Assembly: GCF_004765795.1 (NCBI RefSeq)
Contig: NZ_SBIV01000012.1
Coordinates: 1 to 64,000 of the forward strand
Reading direction: 5' to 3'
Origin: Halorussus marinus
Lineage (GTDB): Archaea; Halobacteriota; Halobacteria; Halobacteriales; Haladaptataceae
DNA length: 64,000 nucleotides
Part shown: one piece after another, positions 22,580-39,507 of the stretch
Layout of the letters: every line of letters starts with the position of its first letter
How positions within the stretch are numbered: the first letter of the stretch is position 1
Notes under the pieces: model-generated
Database searches by the model: none
Told to the model about the DNA's origin: nothing
Seen by the model: only the letters and a program-made list of their open reading frames with translations
Translations under genes and position numbers: made by a program

Positions 22580-22733
22580 TACCGAACCTTGGGGGTAGAT
22601 TTCCTTAAATGCGGCGAACGGCCGGTGGCGCCCGATATTTTCGGAATTCGGGGATAGGGGGCTCGTGCTTCCCGCGGCCCCCGATCGACGACGGAACGAC
22701 ACCGATTTGGCGCTGGCTCTGGACTCTCGAACC

Positions 22734-23663
22734 ATGCAAGGAAATCGCGTTCTCGTGACCGGCGGCGCGGGGTTCATCGGATCGAACCTCTCGAACCACC
22801 TCGCGGCCGACAACGACGTGATCGCGGTCGACGACTGCTATCTCGGAACCCCCGAGAACCTCGACGAGTCTGTCGAGTTCCACGACGCGAGCGTGCTCGA
22901 CGACGACCTCCCCACCGACGGCGTCGACGTGCTCTTTCACCTCGCGGCGCTGTCGTCGCTCACGATGCACGAGGACAGCATCGACGGACTCCGGCGCGGG
23001 GCGCGGGTCAACGTCGAGGGGTTCGCGAACGCGGTCGAGCAGGCGCGCCGGGACGGGTGTGACACCGTCGTCTACGCCTCGACCTCCTCGATCTACGGGA
23101 GTCGGACCGACCCGTCGCCCGAGAGCATGGCCGTGGAGGCCCACACCGGCTACGAGGCCTCGAAGCTCGCCCGCGAGCGCTACGGCGAGTACTTTTCGAA
23201 CGCCCACGACATGGACGTCGCGGGGATGCGGTTTTTCTCGGTGTATCAGGGCTACGGCGGCTCGGAGGGCCACAAGGGCGAGTACGCCAACATCATCGCG
23301 CAGTTCGCCGACGACATCGCGAACGGCGAACCGCCGGTCATCTACGGCGACGGGAGCCACACCCGCGATTTCACGCACGTCTCCGATATCGTCCGCGGGC
23401 TCGAACTCGCGGCCGACCACCGGCTCACCGGAATCTACAACCTCGGGACCGGCGAGTCCTACAGCGCGAACGAAGTGGTCGAACTGCTGGCCGACGAACT
23501 CGACGCCGACGTCGAACCCGAACACGTCGAAAACCCCATCCCCGAGGACATGTTCGTCCACGACACGATGGCCGACGCCACCAAGATGGCCGAGGCGACC
23601 GGCTGGGAGCCCGAGATCGGGTTCGAGGAGGGCATCGAGCGGGTCTGTGCCCAGTACAAGTGA
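22734..23663 (+). CDS. NAD-dependent epimerase/dehydratase (UDP-glucose 4-epimerase-like)
   Basis: A 309-residue extended SDR. NAD binds at VLVTGGAGFIGSNL (residues 6-19). The catalytic set is the Ser/Thr in ASTSSIYGS and YEASK (Tyr-x3-Lys). GEYANIIAQFADDIANGEPPVIYGDG and TRDFTHVSDIVRGL are typical of nucleotide-sugar epimerases. It probably makes a UDP-sugar for surface glycan, such as N-glycosylation of the S-layer. The exact substrate is not determined by these motifs. Confidence 0.9.
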   Translation: MQGNRVLVTGGAGFIGSNLSNHLAADNDVIAVDDCYLGTPENLDESVEFHDASVLDDDLPTDGVDVLFHLAALSSLTMHEDSIDGLRRGARVNVEGFANAVEQARRDGCDTVVYASTSSIYGSRTDPSPESMAVEAHTGYEASKLARERYGEYFSNAHDMDVAGMRFFSVYQGYGGSEGHKGEYANIIAQFADDIANGEPPVIYGDGSHTRDFTHVSDIVRGLELAADHRLTGIYNLGTGESYSANEVVELLADELDADVEPEHVENPIPEDMFVHDTMADATKMAEATGWEPEIGFEEGIERVCAQYK

Positions 23664-23759
23664 TCGTCTCCTGACGGCTCGCGATCGCCGCCCGCCGTTC
23701 CGGTCCGGTCCGAACCGAAAACAGACCCTTCTTTAGACTACCCGGCCGAACGCCCGTGT

Positions 23760-24680
23760 ATGAGCCGACAGGTGCGGCTGATCGGGACTCCCATGGACCT
23801 CGGCGCGAACCGACGCGGCGTCGACATGGGCCCCTCGGCGATCCGATACGCGGGACTGGCCGACGAACTCCGGGCGGCGGGCGTCGAAACGACCGACACC
23901 GGCGACCTGCTGGTGCCACACGCCGAGGAGCGCGACCCCGACGCCGAACAGCCAAGCGAGGGGACCGCGAAGTTCCTCCGGGAGACCGCCGACGTCTGTA
24001 CGCGGCTGGCCGACGAGGTCGCGGCCGCACTCGACGACGGCGCGTTCCCGCTCGTGCTCGGCGGGGACCACTCCATCGCGGTCGGCACCATGCGCGGGGC
24101 GGGCCGGGACGCCGACCTCGGCGCGGTGTGGTTCGACGCCCACGGCGACTTCAACACGCCGGCGACGTCCCCGAGCGGCAACGTCCACGGGATGCCGCTG
24201 GCGGCCGCGCTGGGCATCGGCGACTTCGCGGACACCGAGTGGGCGAACGTCCCGACCCTCGCCGAAGAGAACGTCGCTATCGTCGGGCTCCGGAGCCTCG
24301 ACGACACCGAGCGCGAGGAGATCCGCGACAGCGACGTGACCGCGTTCACCATGTCGGACATCGACGAGCGCGGCGTCGGTCCGGTCACCGAGGACGCCCT
24401 CGATATCGCGAGCGACGGCACCGAGGGGATCCACGTCAGCCTCGACCTCGACTGGCTCGACCCGAAGGAGGCGCCGGGGGTCGGGACGCCGGTCCGGGGC
24501 GGGGTCACATACCGAGAGGCCCACTCGGCGCTGGAGACGGTCGCCGAACGCGACGAGGCCGAGGGCGTGTTGCGCTCGATGGAGGTCGTCGAAGTCAACC
24601 CGATCCTCGACGAGCACAACGAGACCGCGGAGTTGGCGACCGAACTCGCGGCGAGCGGACTGGGAAAGCGCATCCTGTAA
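23760..24680 (+). CDS. Arginase / agmatinase family ureohydrolase, probably arginase
   Basis: A 306-residue enzyme. The manganese-binding motifs are GGDHSIAVG, WFDAHGDFNTP and SLDLDWLDP, with GTPVRGGVTYRE near the end. The DAHGDFNT form and GNVHGMPLAA are typical of arginases, which hydrolyse arginine to ornithine and urea; agmatinases usually have DAHxDTY. A TATA-like TCTTTAGA about 28 bases upstream suggests a leaderless message. It stands alone between the epimerase and a HAD hydrolase. Confidence 0.85.
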   Translation: MSRQVRLIGTPMDLGANRRGVDMGPSAIRYAGLADELRAAGVETTDTGDLLVPHAEERDPDAEQPSEGTAKFLRETADVCTRLADEVAAALDDGAFPLVLGGDHSIAVGTMRGAGRDADLGAVWFDAHGDFNTPATSPSGNVHGMPLAAALGIGDFADTEWANVPTLAEENVAIVGLRSLDDTEREEIRDSDVTAFTMSDIDERGVGPVTEDALDIASDGTEGIHVSLDLDWLDPKEAPGVGTPVRGGVTYREAHSALETVAERDEAEGVLRSMEVVEVNPILDEHNETAELATELAASGLGKRIL

Positions 24681-24828
24681 CGCGACCGTTCCCTGCGGTC
24701 GCTCGCGGGAGCACTGCTGGTGTGCGCGCCAGCGACGCACTGTTCGATGCGTGATTTTCTTCCCCCGTCTGCCCGCCGGCTTGGCGAAAACCGACGGCCT
24801 CAAGAGTGTCTCGCGCGCGTCGGCTACT

Positions 24829-25494
24829 GTGACCGACTACGACGCGATCCTCTTCGACAACGACGGCGTGCTGGTCGAACCCCCGTCTCGGGAGACGCTT
24901 CGGGAGGCCGCCCGGACCGCCTTCGAGGCGGTCGGCGTCGACGACGCCGACGAGCGCCACGTCGAGGACGTGATGTACGGCGTGACCCCGGAGTTGCTCG
25001 GGCGCGTGTGCGACCACTACGGGCTCGACCGGGCGGCCTTCTGGGAGGCCCGGGACCGCCGGGCCGCCGCGGCCCAGCGCACCGAGTTCCGCGAGGGCGA
25101 GCGCGACCGCTACGACGACGTGGCGGCGCTCGCGGACCTCGATCACGACTTCGGTGTCGTGAGCTCGAACCAGCACCTCACGATCGAGTTCGTCGTGGAG
25201 TTCTTCGGATTCGAGAAGCTGTTCGACACGTACTACGGCCGGGAGCTAACCGTCGAGAGCGTCCGGCGCAAGAAGCCAAATCCACACTACCTCGAACGCG
25301 CGCTCGCGGATCTCGACACCGAATCGGCGCTGTTCGTCGGCGACAGCGAGAGCGACGTCGAGGCCGCCGATCGGGCCGGGCTCGACTCGGCGTTCGTCCG
25401 GCGCAGCCACCGCGCCGACCTCGAACTGTCGGTCGATCCGACCTACGAGGTCGAAGACCTCTGGGGCGTCGCAGAGATAGCGGGCCGAACGTAG
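24829..25494 (+). CDS. HAD-family hydrolase
   Basis: A 221-residue protein; GTG 24829 is chosen because it places the motif near the N-terminus (an in-frame ATG at 24751 would add a non-haloarchaeal leader). Motif I is ILFDNDGVLVEPP, motif II VVSSNQH, motif III with RRKKPNPHYL and motif IV LFVGDSESDVEAADRAG. The cap domain lies between motifs I and II. It is a phosphatase of the phosphoglycolate phosphatase type, substrate unknown. It ends one codon before the convergent gyrA stop. Confidence 0.88.
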   Translation: MTDYDAILFDNDGVLVEPPSRETLREAARTAFEAVGVDDADERHVEDVMYGVTPELLGRVCDHYGLDRAAFWEARDRRAAAAQRTEFREGERDRYDDVAALADLDHDFGVVSSNQHLTIEFVVEFFGFEKLFDTYYGRELTVESVRRKKPNPHYLERALADLDTESALFVGDSESDVEAADRAGLDSAFVRRSHRADLELSVDPTYEVEDLWGVAEIAGRT

Positions 25495-32548
<7,054 letters not shown>

Positions 32549-32552
<4 letters not shown>

Positions 32553-33634
32553 GCACGGACACCACAGCCCAAGAGAAACTCATCGACCTCGCCGCGGAGT
32601 TCTACGATCAGCTAGAGCGGGGCGAGATCCCCGAGATGTCGGTCCCCACCCGGACCAAGAGCAACATCGTCTTCGACGAGGACTCGGACGTGTGGGTGTA
32701 CGGCGACCGCGAGAGCACCCGGAGCGCAAACAGCGTCCGGGGGGCGCGCAAACTCCTCAAGGCGATCTACACGATCGAGTTCCTCGCCGACCAGCTCGAC
32801 GCCGACCGGTCGTCGACCCTGCGTGAACTCTACTACCTCAGCGAGAGCTGGGACGTCGACGAGGCGCAGTTCTCCTCTCAGGACGAGTCGAACCAGCTCG
32901 TCGAGGACTTAGAGATCGTCTCGGAGGTCACCCGCGAGGACTTCCACATGCGGCCCGAGGAGTCGGGCGCGACCATCATGGGGCCGCTGTACCTCCGCGA
33001 GCAGACCCGACGGGGCGAACGCGAGATCCACTGTCAGGAGGACGTCGGGGAGGGCGGCTACCAGATCCCGAACAACCCCGACACGATCGAGTTCCTCGAC
33101 AACGACGCCGACTTCGTGCTCTGCGTCGAGACCGGCGGCATGCGCGACCGGCTGGTGGAAAACGGCTTCGACGAGGAGTACAACACCATCATCGTCCACC
33201 TCAAGGGCCAGCCCGCCCGCGCGACCCGCCGGATCACGAAGCGACTCCACGACGAACTCGACCTTCCGGTGACGGTGTTCACCGACGGGGACCCGTGGTC
33301 GTACCGCATCTTCGGCTCGGTGGCGTACGGCTCGATCAAGTCGGCCCACCTCAGCGACTACCTCGCGACCCCGGAAGCCCAGTTCATCGGCATCCAGCCC
33401 GAGGACATCGTGGAGTACGACCTCCCGACCGACCCGCTGAGCGATTCCGACGTCAACGCCCTCGAGAGCGAGCTAGAGGACCCCCGCTACCAGACCGACT
33501 ACTGGGAAAAACAGATCGAGATCCAACTCGACATCGAGAAAAAGTCCGAACAGCAGTCGCTGGCGTCCCACGGACTCGACTTCGTGACCGAGACGTACCT
33601 GCCCGAGCGCCTCGACGAGATGGGCGTCCTCTAG
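32549..33634 (+). CDS. top6A: DNA topoisomerase VI subunit A (Spo11-like)
   Basis: A 361-residue catalytic subunit. The active-site tyrosine is in [12 protein letters not shown]. The TOPRIM domain has [13 protein letters not shown] and [30 protein letters not shown] and [19 protein letters not shown] match the family. It makes the transient double-strand break and is homologous to eukaryotic Spo11. It is coupled to top6B (ATGA), and its TAG stop lies in a CTAG palindrome that also forms the stop of the convergent gene. Confidence 0.97.
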
Positions 33635-34449
33635 CGCTCCCTGACGAACTCGTCGGCGTCTCGGGTCGCGCTGTCCCCGACCTCACCGCCCGTGAACGGA
33701 TCGCCCTGCGCACAGGACCGACAGTACCAGTTCTCGCCCTTCTCGTCGGTCGAGATCGGGAGTCCCGCGACGTACAGCGTCTCCCCGAACGTGCGCTTGA
33801 CGCCCGTGCCGACCGGCCGCGAACACGCCGTGCAGGGCACGTCTGGCGCCTCGACGACCTCCTCGTCGGTCGATCGGACCCTGCCGAACGTGGTGACCGA
33901 CTCGCGGTCGGCGAACCGCTTCCGGAACGGGGGGAACGCGAACAGCGCGACGGCCAGACACGTCACGCCGAAGAGCGCGGCCGGGAGGGCGACCGCGTCG
34001 CCGAGGACCGCGAATCCGAAGATCGCACACAGGAAGCTGAGGAAGTAGCTCGCCGGATCCGAGACGAGGTCATCGCCCGAGGCGTCGTCCTCGCCGCCCC
34101 CGGAGACGTACCGCTCGGTGCCGTCGGCTCGAAGTTCGATCCGGTCGGCCCCCGGCGAGTAGCTGTACCACGCGTACAGGAGGTTGCCAAAGCCCCAGGT
34201 GAACAGGAACAAGAGCGCGTGGACGCCAAGCGAGCCGAACCCCCGGTCGATCAGCACGACCCGATCGCCGTAGTCGTGTTTCACGTCCCACCCCTCGACC
34301 GTGTGGTCCTCGACTCGGCGCCGGAAGTCGTCGCGGCGGTTCGACCGGCGGCTCCCGATCGGCGCCCCGCAGTCCGAGCAAAACGAGTCGTCGGGACCCA
34401 GCGCCGACCCGCACTGCGAGCAGAAGTTCGAGCCGTTTGGAGGACTCAT
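33631..34449 (-). CDS. Zinc-ribbon membrane protein
   Basis: A 272-residue protein from ATG 34449. The N-terminus has a double zinc ribbon ([18 protein letters not shown]). A soluble region ([24 protein letters not shown]) leads to a first membrane segment ([19 protein letters not shown]), then a Tyr/Ser-rich loop and a hydrophobic hairpin ([35 protein letters not shown]). The C-terminal domain has another four-cysteine site (VPCTACSRP...WYCRSC). A haloarchaeal family of unknown function. Confidence 0.8.
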   Translation of the reverse strand: MSPPNGSNFCSQCGSALGPDDSFCSDCGAPIGSRRSNRRDDFRRRVEDHTVEGWDVKHDYGDRVVLIDRGFGSLGVHALLFLFTWGFGNLLYAWYSYSPGADRIELRADGTERYVSGGGEDDASGDDLVSDPASYFLSFLCAIFGFAVLGDAVALPAALFGVTCLAVALFAFPPFRKRFADRESVTTFGRVRSTDEEVVEAPDVPCTACSRPVGTGVKRTFGETLYVAGLPISTDEKGENWYCRSCAQGDPFTGGEVGDSATRDADEFVRER

Positions 34450-34555
34450 ATGCGAAGGTGTTAGGCCCCCAGTAAGTAAATGCTGGTCACACGTTTCCGT
34501 CCCGCGAAACGCGCCCGCGGTTTTTGAGCGGTCGCGTCGGTCGCCCGCAGTCCGC

Positions 34556-35014
34556 TCACTCCCGGCTCCACGACGCCAGCGCGTCCTCGATCGCCGCGTC
34601 GCGGGCCCGGAGGTGTTCGCGCTCGGCGGCACTCCGGACGTCGAGTTCGTGGAGGGTGTCCACCGCGACACGGTCGGCGGCGAGCCTCGCGGCCGCGGCC
34701 ACCTTCGCGTCGTCGAGCGCGACCGCCTCGCGGGCGCCGACCGCGTCCGGTCTCGTGAGCGTCCGGGCATCAGCCAGGGCCGCGACGCCCTCGCGGGTCC
34801 AGCAGTCGTGACAGCACCGGAACGCGAGCGTCCCCACGTAGTCGCCGAGGTCGGTCGGCGCGAGCCCGCCGTCGGTCGCCCCGCCCCAGACGAGTCCGAG
34901 CGAGTCGACCACGGCGTAGCGGTCGTCGTCGCTCCCGCAGGCGGCACACGCCGTCGGCTCGTCGGTGTAGGGCCACCCGTCGGGGACCGCCGCCGTCGGT
35001 TCCCGTCGCGACAT
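34556..35014 (-). CDS. Hypothetical zinc-finger protein
   Basis: A 152-residue protein. CAACGSDDDRYAV (residues about 23-35) and RCCHDCW (about 66-72) could form a zinc site. The C-terminal 75 residues are Ala/Asp/Glu-rich helices (ADRVAVDTLHELDVRSAAE). No family was recognised. It is separate from its neighbours (106 and 39 bases) and sits among other small zinc-binding genes. Confidence 0.7.
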   Translation of the reverse strand: MSRREPTAAVPDGWPYTDEPTACAACGSDDDRYAVVDSLGLVWGGATDGGLAPTDLGDYVGTLAFRCCHDCWTREGVAALADARTLTRPDAVGAREAVALDDAKVAAAARLAADRVAVDTLHELDVRSAAEREHLRARDAAIEDALASWSRE

Positions 35015-35053
35015 ACGCCCACGTTCCGGCAGAAGAGTTAAGAATCTAACCTT

Positions 35054-35803
35054 TCAGGCCTCGTCGAGCACCACCGGGACGCCGCGGCTCGCCACGTCGG
35101 CGGCGAACGCCCCAGAGTCGGTCTCGATCGACTCGAAGGTGTTGTAGTGGACCGGGACCACGAGGTCGGGGTCCAGCGCCGCCGCGAGTTCGGCGGCCTC
35201 GCGCCGGTCCATCGTGAGCGAGCCCCCGATCGGCGGGCAAAACAGCGAAACGTCGAGTTCCGCGTGACCGTCGAGCGGATCGGTATCGCCCGGGAAGAAG
35301 ACGGTCGCGTCCGCCAGCGTCACCAGAAAGCCCGCGCCGAACCCCTCGGGGTGGTACGGGTCGCCGCTCGCGTCCGTGCGAGGGCCGTCGGGCTCGTTGT
35401 ACGCCGGGACCGTCCTGACGATCGCGTCGCCGAACAGCCGGTCGGTCTCCTCGTCGACCCGGAGCGTCTCGTAGGGGAGATCGTCGAGGTCGACCACGTC
35501 CCGGTCGATCTTCGGCGGGTAGACCGCCTCGTAGGCGACGACGGTCGCGTCGGCGTCGGCCACGCGCTCGATGGCGTCCGAGTCGTAGTGGTGATCGTGC
35601 GTGACGAGGACGAGGTCCCCGTCCTCGGGGCGGTAATCGCGGGGGTCCGGGTGGGGCTTCTGGGCCGATTCGGGGCGGTACTCGCCGGTGAGGGTGCCGT
35701 ACCGGCCGGGGTCGATGTAGACGACGGTGTCGCCGGGCGATTCGAGCCGGAGCCCGGCGTAGCCGAGCCACTCGACGGTCAGGTCGCGGTGTCGGACGGT
35801 CAT
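35054..35803 (-). CDS. Metallo-beta-lactamase-fold hydrolase (UlaG-like)
   Basis: A 249-residue protein from ATG 35803. The metal-binding motif THDHHYDSD (HxHxxD) is present, with VEWLGYAGLRLES and VVYIDPG near the start, FFPGDTDPLDG supplying an Asp ligand and VVPVHYNTF a His ligand. This is the single-domain MBL-fold family often annotated as metal-dependent hydrolase or UPF0173. Substrate unknown. The DHHYDSD form lacks the usual DH pair at one site but retains enough ligands. Confidence 0.88.
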   Translation of the reverse strand: MTVRHRDLTVEWLGYAGLRLESPGDTVVYIDPGRYGTLTGEYRPESAQKPHPDPRDYRPEDGDLVLVTHDHHYDSDAIERVADADATVVAYEAVYPPKIDRDVVDLDDLPYETLRVDEETDRLFGDAIVRTVPAYNEPDGPRTDASGDPYHPEGFGAGFLVTLADATVFFPGDTDPLDGHAELDVSLFCPPIGGSLTMDRREAAELAAALDPDLVVPVHYNTFESIETDSGAFAADVASRGVPVVLDEA

Positions 35804-35877
35804 GGTCGGGCGTTCGGACAGTCCGTAGTAAACGGTTCGGATTGCTGTCGCGCTCGACGCGGCGCCGAGCGCGGCGA

Positions 35878-36216
35878 TCAGTGGGCGGGGCTGTACGTCT
35901 CCGAGAGGACGTTGAGCACGACGACGCCCCCGATTACGAGCGCGATCCCGACCAGACCCGCGAGATCGACCGTCTCGTCGAAAAAGAGAACCCCGACGAG
36001 CGCGGCCGCCACGATGCCGACGGCCGACCACGTCGCGTACACCAGCCCGATGGGTAGCTCCTGGAGGGTGAGACTGAGCAGGTAGAACGACCCGAGATAT
36101 CCGACGACGACGATCGCCGACGGAACGGCGTTCGTGAACCCGTCGGAGAACTTGAGCGCGGTCGTGCCGCCGACTTCGGCCGCGATCGCCGCGGCGAGGT
36201 ACGCGTACTCTCGCAT
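35878..36216 (-). CDS. SMR-family small multidrug/guanidinium transporter
   Basis: A 112-residue protein from ATG 36216 (MREYAYLAAAIAAEVGGTTAL), chosen because it gives the standard 105-115-residue SMR length. Glu14 in the first helix is the conserved proton/substrate-binding residue. Four membrane helices follow, with GYLGSFYLLSLTLQELPIGLVYATWSAVG in the middle. SMR proteins work as dimers and export cations such as quaternary amines or guanidinium with proton exchange. Confidence 0.92.
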   Translation of the reverse strand: MREYAYLAAAIAAEVGGTTALKFSDGFTNAVPSAIVVVGYLGSFYLLSLTLQELPIGLVYATWSAVGIVAAALVGVLFFDETVDLAGLVGIALVIGGVVVLNVLSETYSPAH

Positions 36217-36339
36217 CCTTGTCGCCGAGTAGCTCGTCGCATCCCATAAACTATTCGACATCTGCGCCGCGGGGCCACGAACGCGTCTCTCCGGCGGCCC
36301 GGACGGCGAACGACCCGGGGAGCGATACCTGTCGGTCGA

Positions 36340-38016
36340 TCACTGACGTTCCGCGAGTCGCTCGACCCGCGGAAGCGAGTCGGCGTCCGCGGGGTCTTTG
36401 TCGTCCCGAACGCCGAGAAATCGGGGGAACCGCAGGGCGTACCCAGACGAGTAGGTGGGCGAGCGCTGGATCTCCTCGTAGCCCACCTCGAACACCACCT
36501 CGGGGCGAACGTCGACCGTCTGGCCGTCCTGCGACTGGACGTGGGGCTCGAGCAGCGCCGTGAGGTCCCCGAGCTCCTCGTCGGTGATGCCGGTCGCGAC
36601 CTTCCCGATCGTCTCGAACCCGCCGTCGGCCCGGGCCGACAGCAGGAAGGTGCCGAGAAACTCCGCCCGGCGGCCCTCGCCCCACTCGGCGCCGGTGACG
36701 ACGAGGTCGAGCGTCTCGACGTCCGGCTTGCGCTTGCGCCAGTTGCGCCCGCGGCGGCCCGGCGTGTACGTCGACTCGGGGTTTTTGAGCATGATCCCCT
36801 CGTGGCCCGCTTCGAGCGCGTCGGCCTCGATCTCGGCGACTTCGTCGGGATCGTCGGTCGTCCAGAACGCCGACACGCCCGCGTCGAGGACGCCGTCGAG
36901 CCGATCGCGGCGCTCGGGCACGGGCGCGTCGAGCAGGTCCTCGCCGGCGGCGTGGAGGCAGTCGAACGCGAACAGATCGAGCGCGACCGACTCGCGGGCC
37001 CGAGCCACGTCGTGTTTCCGCCGGAACCGACGGAGCACCGCCTGAAACGGGAGGGGGTCGCCGTCGTCGTCGGTCGCGACCACTTCGCCGTCGAGGATGG
37101 CCGGCGCCGAGAGGTGCTCGCGGACGTGCTCGACCACCTCGGGGAGCGCGTCGGTCACGTCCTCCATGTTCCGCGAGAAGACCGCCACCTCGCCGTCGGC
37201 GTCGTCCCACCCGAGGCCGTCGGGATCGTAGTGGATCTGGACGCGCGCGCCGTCGTACTTCCACTCGACCGCGACCTCGCCCCAGTCGTCGAGCGCGTCG
37301 CCGACGGTCCCGGCCTGCGCGAGCATCGCCTGCACGGGTCGGCCGACTTCGAGTTCCAGTTCGTCGAGCCCCGCCGCGCCGGCCTCGCGAGAGACTCGGG
37401 CGACCTCGCCGTAGTCGTTCGACACCTGGAGGGCGCGCGCGACCGACTCGACGGGCACGTCGAAGGCGGCCCCGATCGCGTCCCGGACGGTCCCCTCGCC
37501 GACGCCGATCCGCATCTCCGAGAGCACGAGCCGTGCGAGATATCGGGCTTCCTCGGCGCTCGCGCGGTTGAACAGCCCGAACAGGAGGTCGATCTTCTTG
37601 TCCTGACTCCCCGATCCCGCGGCCGCCGCGAGGGCGTCGAGTTCGTCGGCGACCGACGCGACCGTCAGGTCCTCGGCCCCGCCCGAACCGAACGCGCCCA
37701 GCCCCTGCTGGCCGCCGAACTCGTAGCTCGCGGCGACCTCGCCGACGTCGCCGACCTCCGCGAGTCGGGCCTCGACGTCGTCGGCCGAGACGTTCCGCCC
37801 GGCGGCCCGCGCGATCGCCTCGTAGCAGTAGTTCGGCCCGATGTCGAGCGTCCGCGACGACCAGGCGGGGAACACCCGGCCCTGCACGAACCGCGCGACA
37901 ACGGGGAGATCCGAGCCGGCGGTCTCGAACAGGGCCGTGACCCGCTCGGTGATCTCGGTGTCGGCGCTGAGCGACTCGATCTCGGCGGCGGCGTCGGCGA
38001 ACTCCCCGAACTTCAT
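36340..38016 (-). CDS. ligA: ATP-dependent DNA ligase
   Basis: A 558-residue ligase from ATG 38016. The N-terminal DNA-binding domain holds LLFGLFNRASAEEARYLARL and LVLSEMRIGVGEGTVRDA. The adenylation motif is EWKYDGARVQIH with the nucleophilic Lys. Motif III is FSRNMEDVTDALPE, with ILDGEVVATDDDG, EGIMLKNPESTYTPG and NWRKRKP following. The OB-fold end has RPEVVFEVGYEEIQRSP. It seals nicks using ATP during replication and repair. The gene is monocistronic. Confidence 0.95.
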   Translation of the reverse strand: MKFGEFADAAAEIESLSADTEITERVTALFETAGSDLPVVARFVQGRVFPAWSSRTLDIGPNYCYEAIARAAGRNVSADDVEARLAEVGDVGEVAASYEFGGQQGLGAFGSGGAEDLTVASVADELDALAAAAGSGSQDKKIDLLFGLFNRASAEEARYLARLVLSEMRIGVGEGTVRDAIGAAFDVPVESVARALQVSNDYGEVARVSREAGAAGLDELELEVGRPVQAMLAQAGTVGDALDDWGEVAVEWKYDGARVQIHYDPDGLGWDDADGEVAVFSRNMEDVTDALPEVVEHVREHLSAPAILDGEVVATDDDGDPLPFQAVLRRFRRKHDVARARESVALDLFAFDCLHAAGEDLLDAPVPERRDRLDGVLDAGVSAFWTTDDPDEVAEIEADALEAGHEGIMLKNPESTYTPGRRGRNWRKRKPDVETLDLVVTGAEWGEGRRAEFLGTFLLSARADGGFETIGKVATGITDEELGDLTALLEPHVQSQDGQTVDVRPEVVFEVGYEEIQRSPTYSSGYALRFPRFLGVRDDKDPADADSLPRVERLAERQ

Positions 38017-38127
38017 CGACCGGGCGTAGTCGGCAGTCGCAGTTAAGCGGTCCGACTCCGCCCGATCGGGACGAAATCCGACGTCGTCGACAAGACTTAT
38101 GCGGGCGACGTGTGCCAGTGACGACCG

Positions 38128-39009
38128 ATGGTCTCCGCCGACGCCCCCGCGACCGACACGCCGTTCGCCGAGCGGTTCGAGGCCGCGTGGGAGGTCGCGA
38201 CCGACGCCCTCCCGCTCGCGGTCGTCCCGCTGATGTCGAGCCTGACGAGCCCGGACGACGTCGAGCGAGCGCTCTCCTCGACCGGCTGGCACGGGGGAAT
38301 CGCGTTCGGACTCCCGGCGTCGCCGCCGGATCTCTGGTCGTTCGTGAGCCTGCCGAGCCGAGGGCCGGGTCTCCACGTCTCGCCGACCCTCTCTTTGCTC
38401 CCCGTGGTCGTCGCGGTTCAGGCCGCGCTCGTCGCCGGCCTCCTGGGGAGCGTCCACCAGTTGCTCTCTACGGGGACGTACGACTTCGTCCGGAACGTCA
38501 AGCGGTACTTCGTCCGCGTCCTTGGCTACCAACTGCTGGTGTTCGGGGTCGCGCTCGCGGGGGTCGCGATCGGGGCGGTCGCGGGTCCGCTGTTGGTGCT
38601 CGCGATTCCGGGCTACTTCGTCTTGGCGTACCTGTTTTACGCCGCCCCGTACCTGCTGGTCGTCGAGGATCTCGGTGTCGGGGCCGCGCTCGCCCGGAGT
38701 TACGAGTGGGCGACCGCGGCCGGCCCCTACCTCTCGTACGCCGTGGGATACGCGGTGTTCACCGCGATCGTATCGGTGTTCGTCACCGTCGTCGCGGTGA
38801 ACTTCGGCCCGGTCGGTATCCTCGTCGGCGCCGTCGCCACCGCTCCGCTCGCGCTCGCGCTGACGGTCGCCACGACCGAGTTCGTCGCCGACATGGCGGC
38901 CGCCGAGCGCGAGGAGAGCGGTCCGGGCGACGCCGAGCGACGCCGCGAGAGCGGGTGGACGGACGATCGAGACGATCCGAACGACGGCCCGGACGGCTCG
39001 CCGCGATAG
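38128..39009 (+). CDS. Haloarchaeal multi-span membrane protein
   Basis: A 293-residue integral membrane protein. After a short acidic N-terminus, hydrophobic segments occur at roughly residues 26-40, 90-115, 130-175 and 190-255, giving about six spans. The central SVHQLLSTGTYDFVRNVKRYFVRVLGYQLL and LGVGAALARSYEWAT recall the DUF7544/YciC-type membrane families (from memory, uncertain). The acidic tail is low complexity. A TATA-like ACTTATGC about 30 bases upstream suggests a leaderless message. Confidence 0.7.
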   Translation: MVSADAPATDTPFAERFEAAWEVATDALPLAVVPLMSSLTSPDDVERALSSTGWHGGIAFGLPASPPDLWSFVSLPSRGPGLHVSPTLSLLPVVVAVQAALVAGLLGSVHQLLSTGTYDFVRNVKRYFVRVLGYQLLVFGVALAGVAIGAVAGPLLVLAIPGYFVLAYLFYAAPYLLVVEDLGVGAALARSYEWATAAGPYLSYAVGYAVFTAIVSVFVTVVAVNFGPVGILVGAVATAPLALALTVATTEFVADMAAAEREESGPGDAERRRESGWTDDRDDPNDGPDGSPR

Positions 39010-39041
39010 CGTACCGACGAGTCCGCGACGAGAGCGCCGAA

Positions 39042-39470
39042 CTATCGGTCGTTGCGCGACGCGATGAAGTGCTGGAGTCGCGCGAACTCCCCGAGGGTCA
39101 TCGGCGCGCGGCCCTCGATCTTCTGTTGGATCTGCTTTGCGTCCATCCCGTCCATCTCGACCGCGATCGTGTCGACGTCAAGGACCGCGGTGGTCATCCC
39201 CATCAGGAGGTGGTCGCGAGTTTCGAGCAGGATGGCGTCCGCGGGCGGGGTGTCCTCGGCGACCCCGAGCACAGCGGCGGCCGTCTCCAACTCGACCGTC
39301 GGCTCCTCGCCTGCGGCGATCGCGTCGATCGTCTCGCGGGCCACGTCGCTCCGGTCGGCCACGGTCGGCGCGCCGACCTCGGCGATGACCGTCGCGAGCT
39401 CCGAGAGGTACGCCGCCCGAAGCTCGGCCGGGGTCGTCGACTCGGGGTCCTCGATGTCGTCGTACAGCAT
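39042..39470 (-). CDS. DUF5791-like haloarchaeal protein
   Basis: A 142-residue acidic protein: MLYDDIEDPESTTPAELRAAY at the start, then LATVIAEVGAPTVADRSDV, DAIAAGEEPTVELETAAAVLG, and DTIAVEMDGMDAKQIQQKIEGRAPMTLGEFARLQ. The size and pattern match a family unique to haloarchaea that I recall as DUF5791. It looks all-helical and soluble. Function unknown. Confidence 0.78.
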   Translation of the reverse strand: MLYDDIEDPESTTPAELRAAYLSELATVIAEVGAPTVADRSDVARETIDAIAAGEEPTVELETAAAVLGVAEDTPPADAILLETRDHLLMGMTTAVLDVDTIAVEMDGMDAKQIQQKIEGRAPMTLGEFARLQHFIASRNDR

Positions 39471-39507
39471 ACCCGAACACAGGGGGCCGGCGTTGAAAGG
39501 GTTTCAC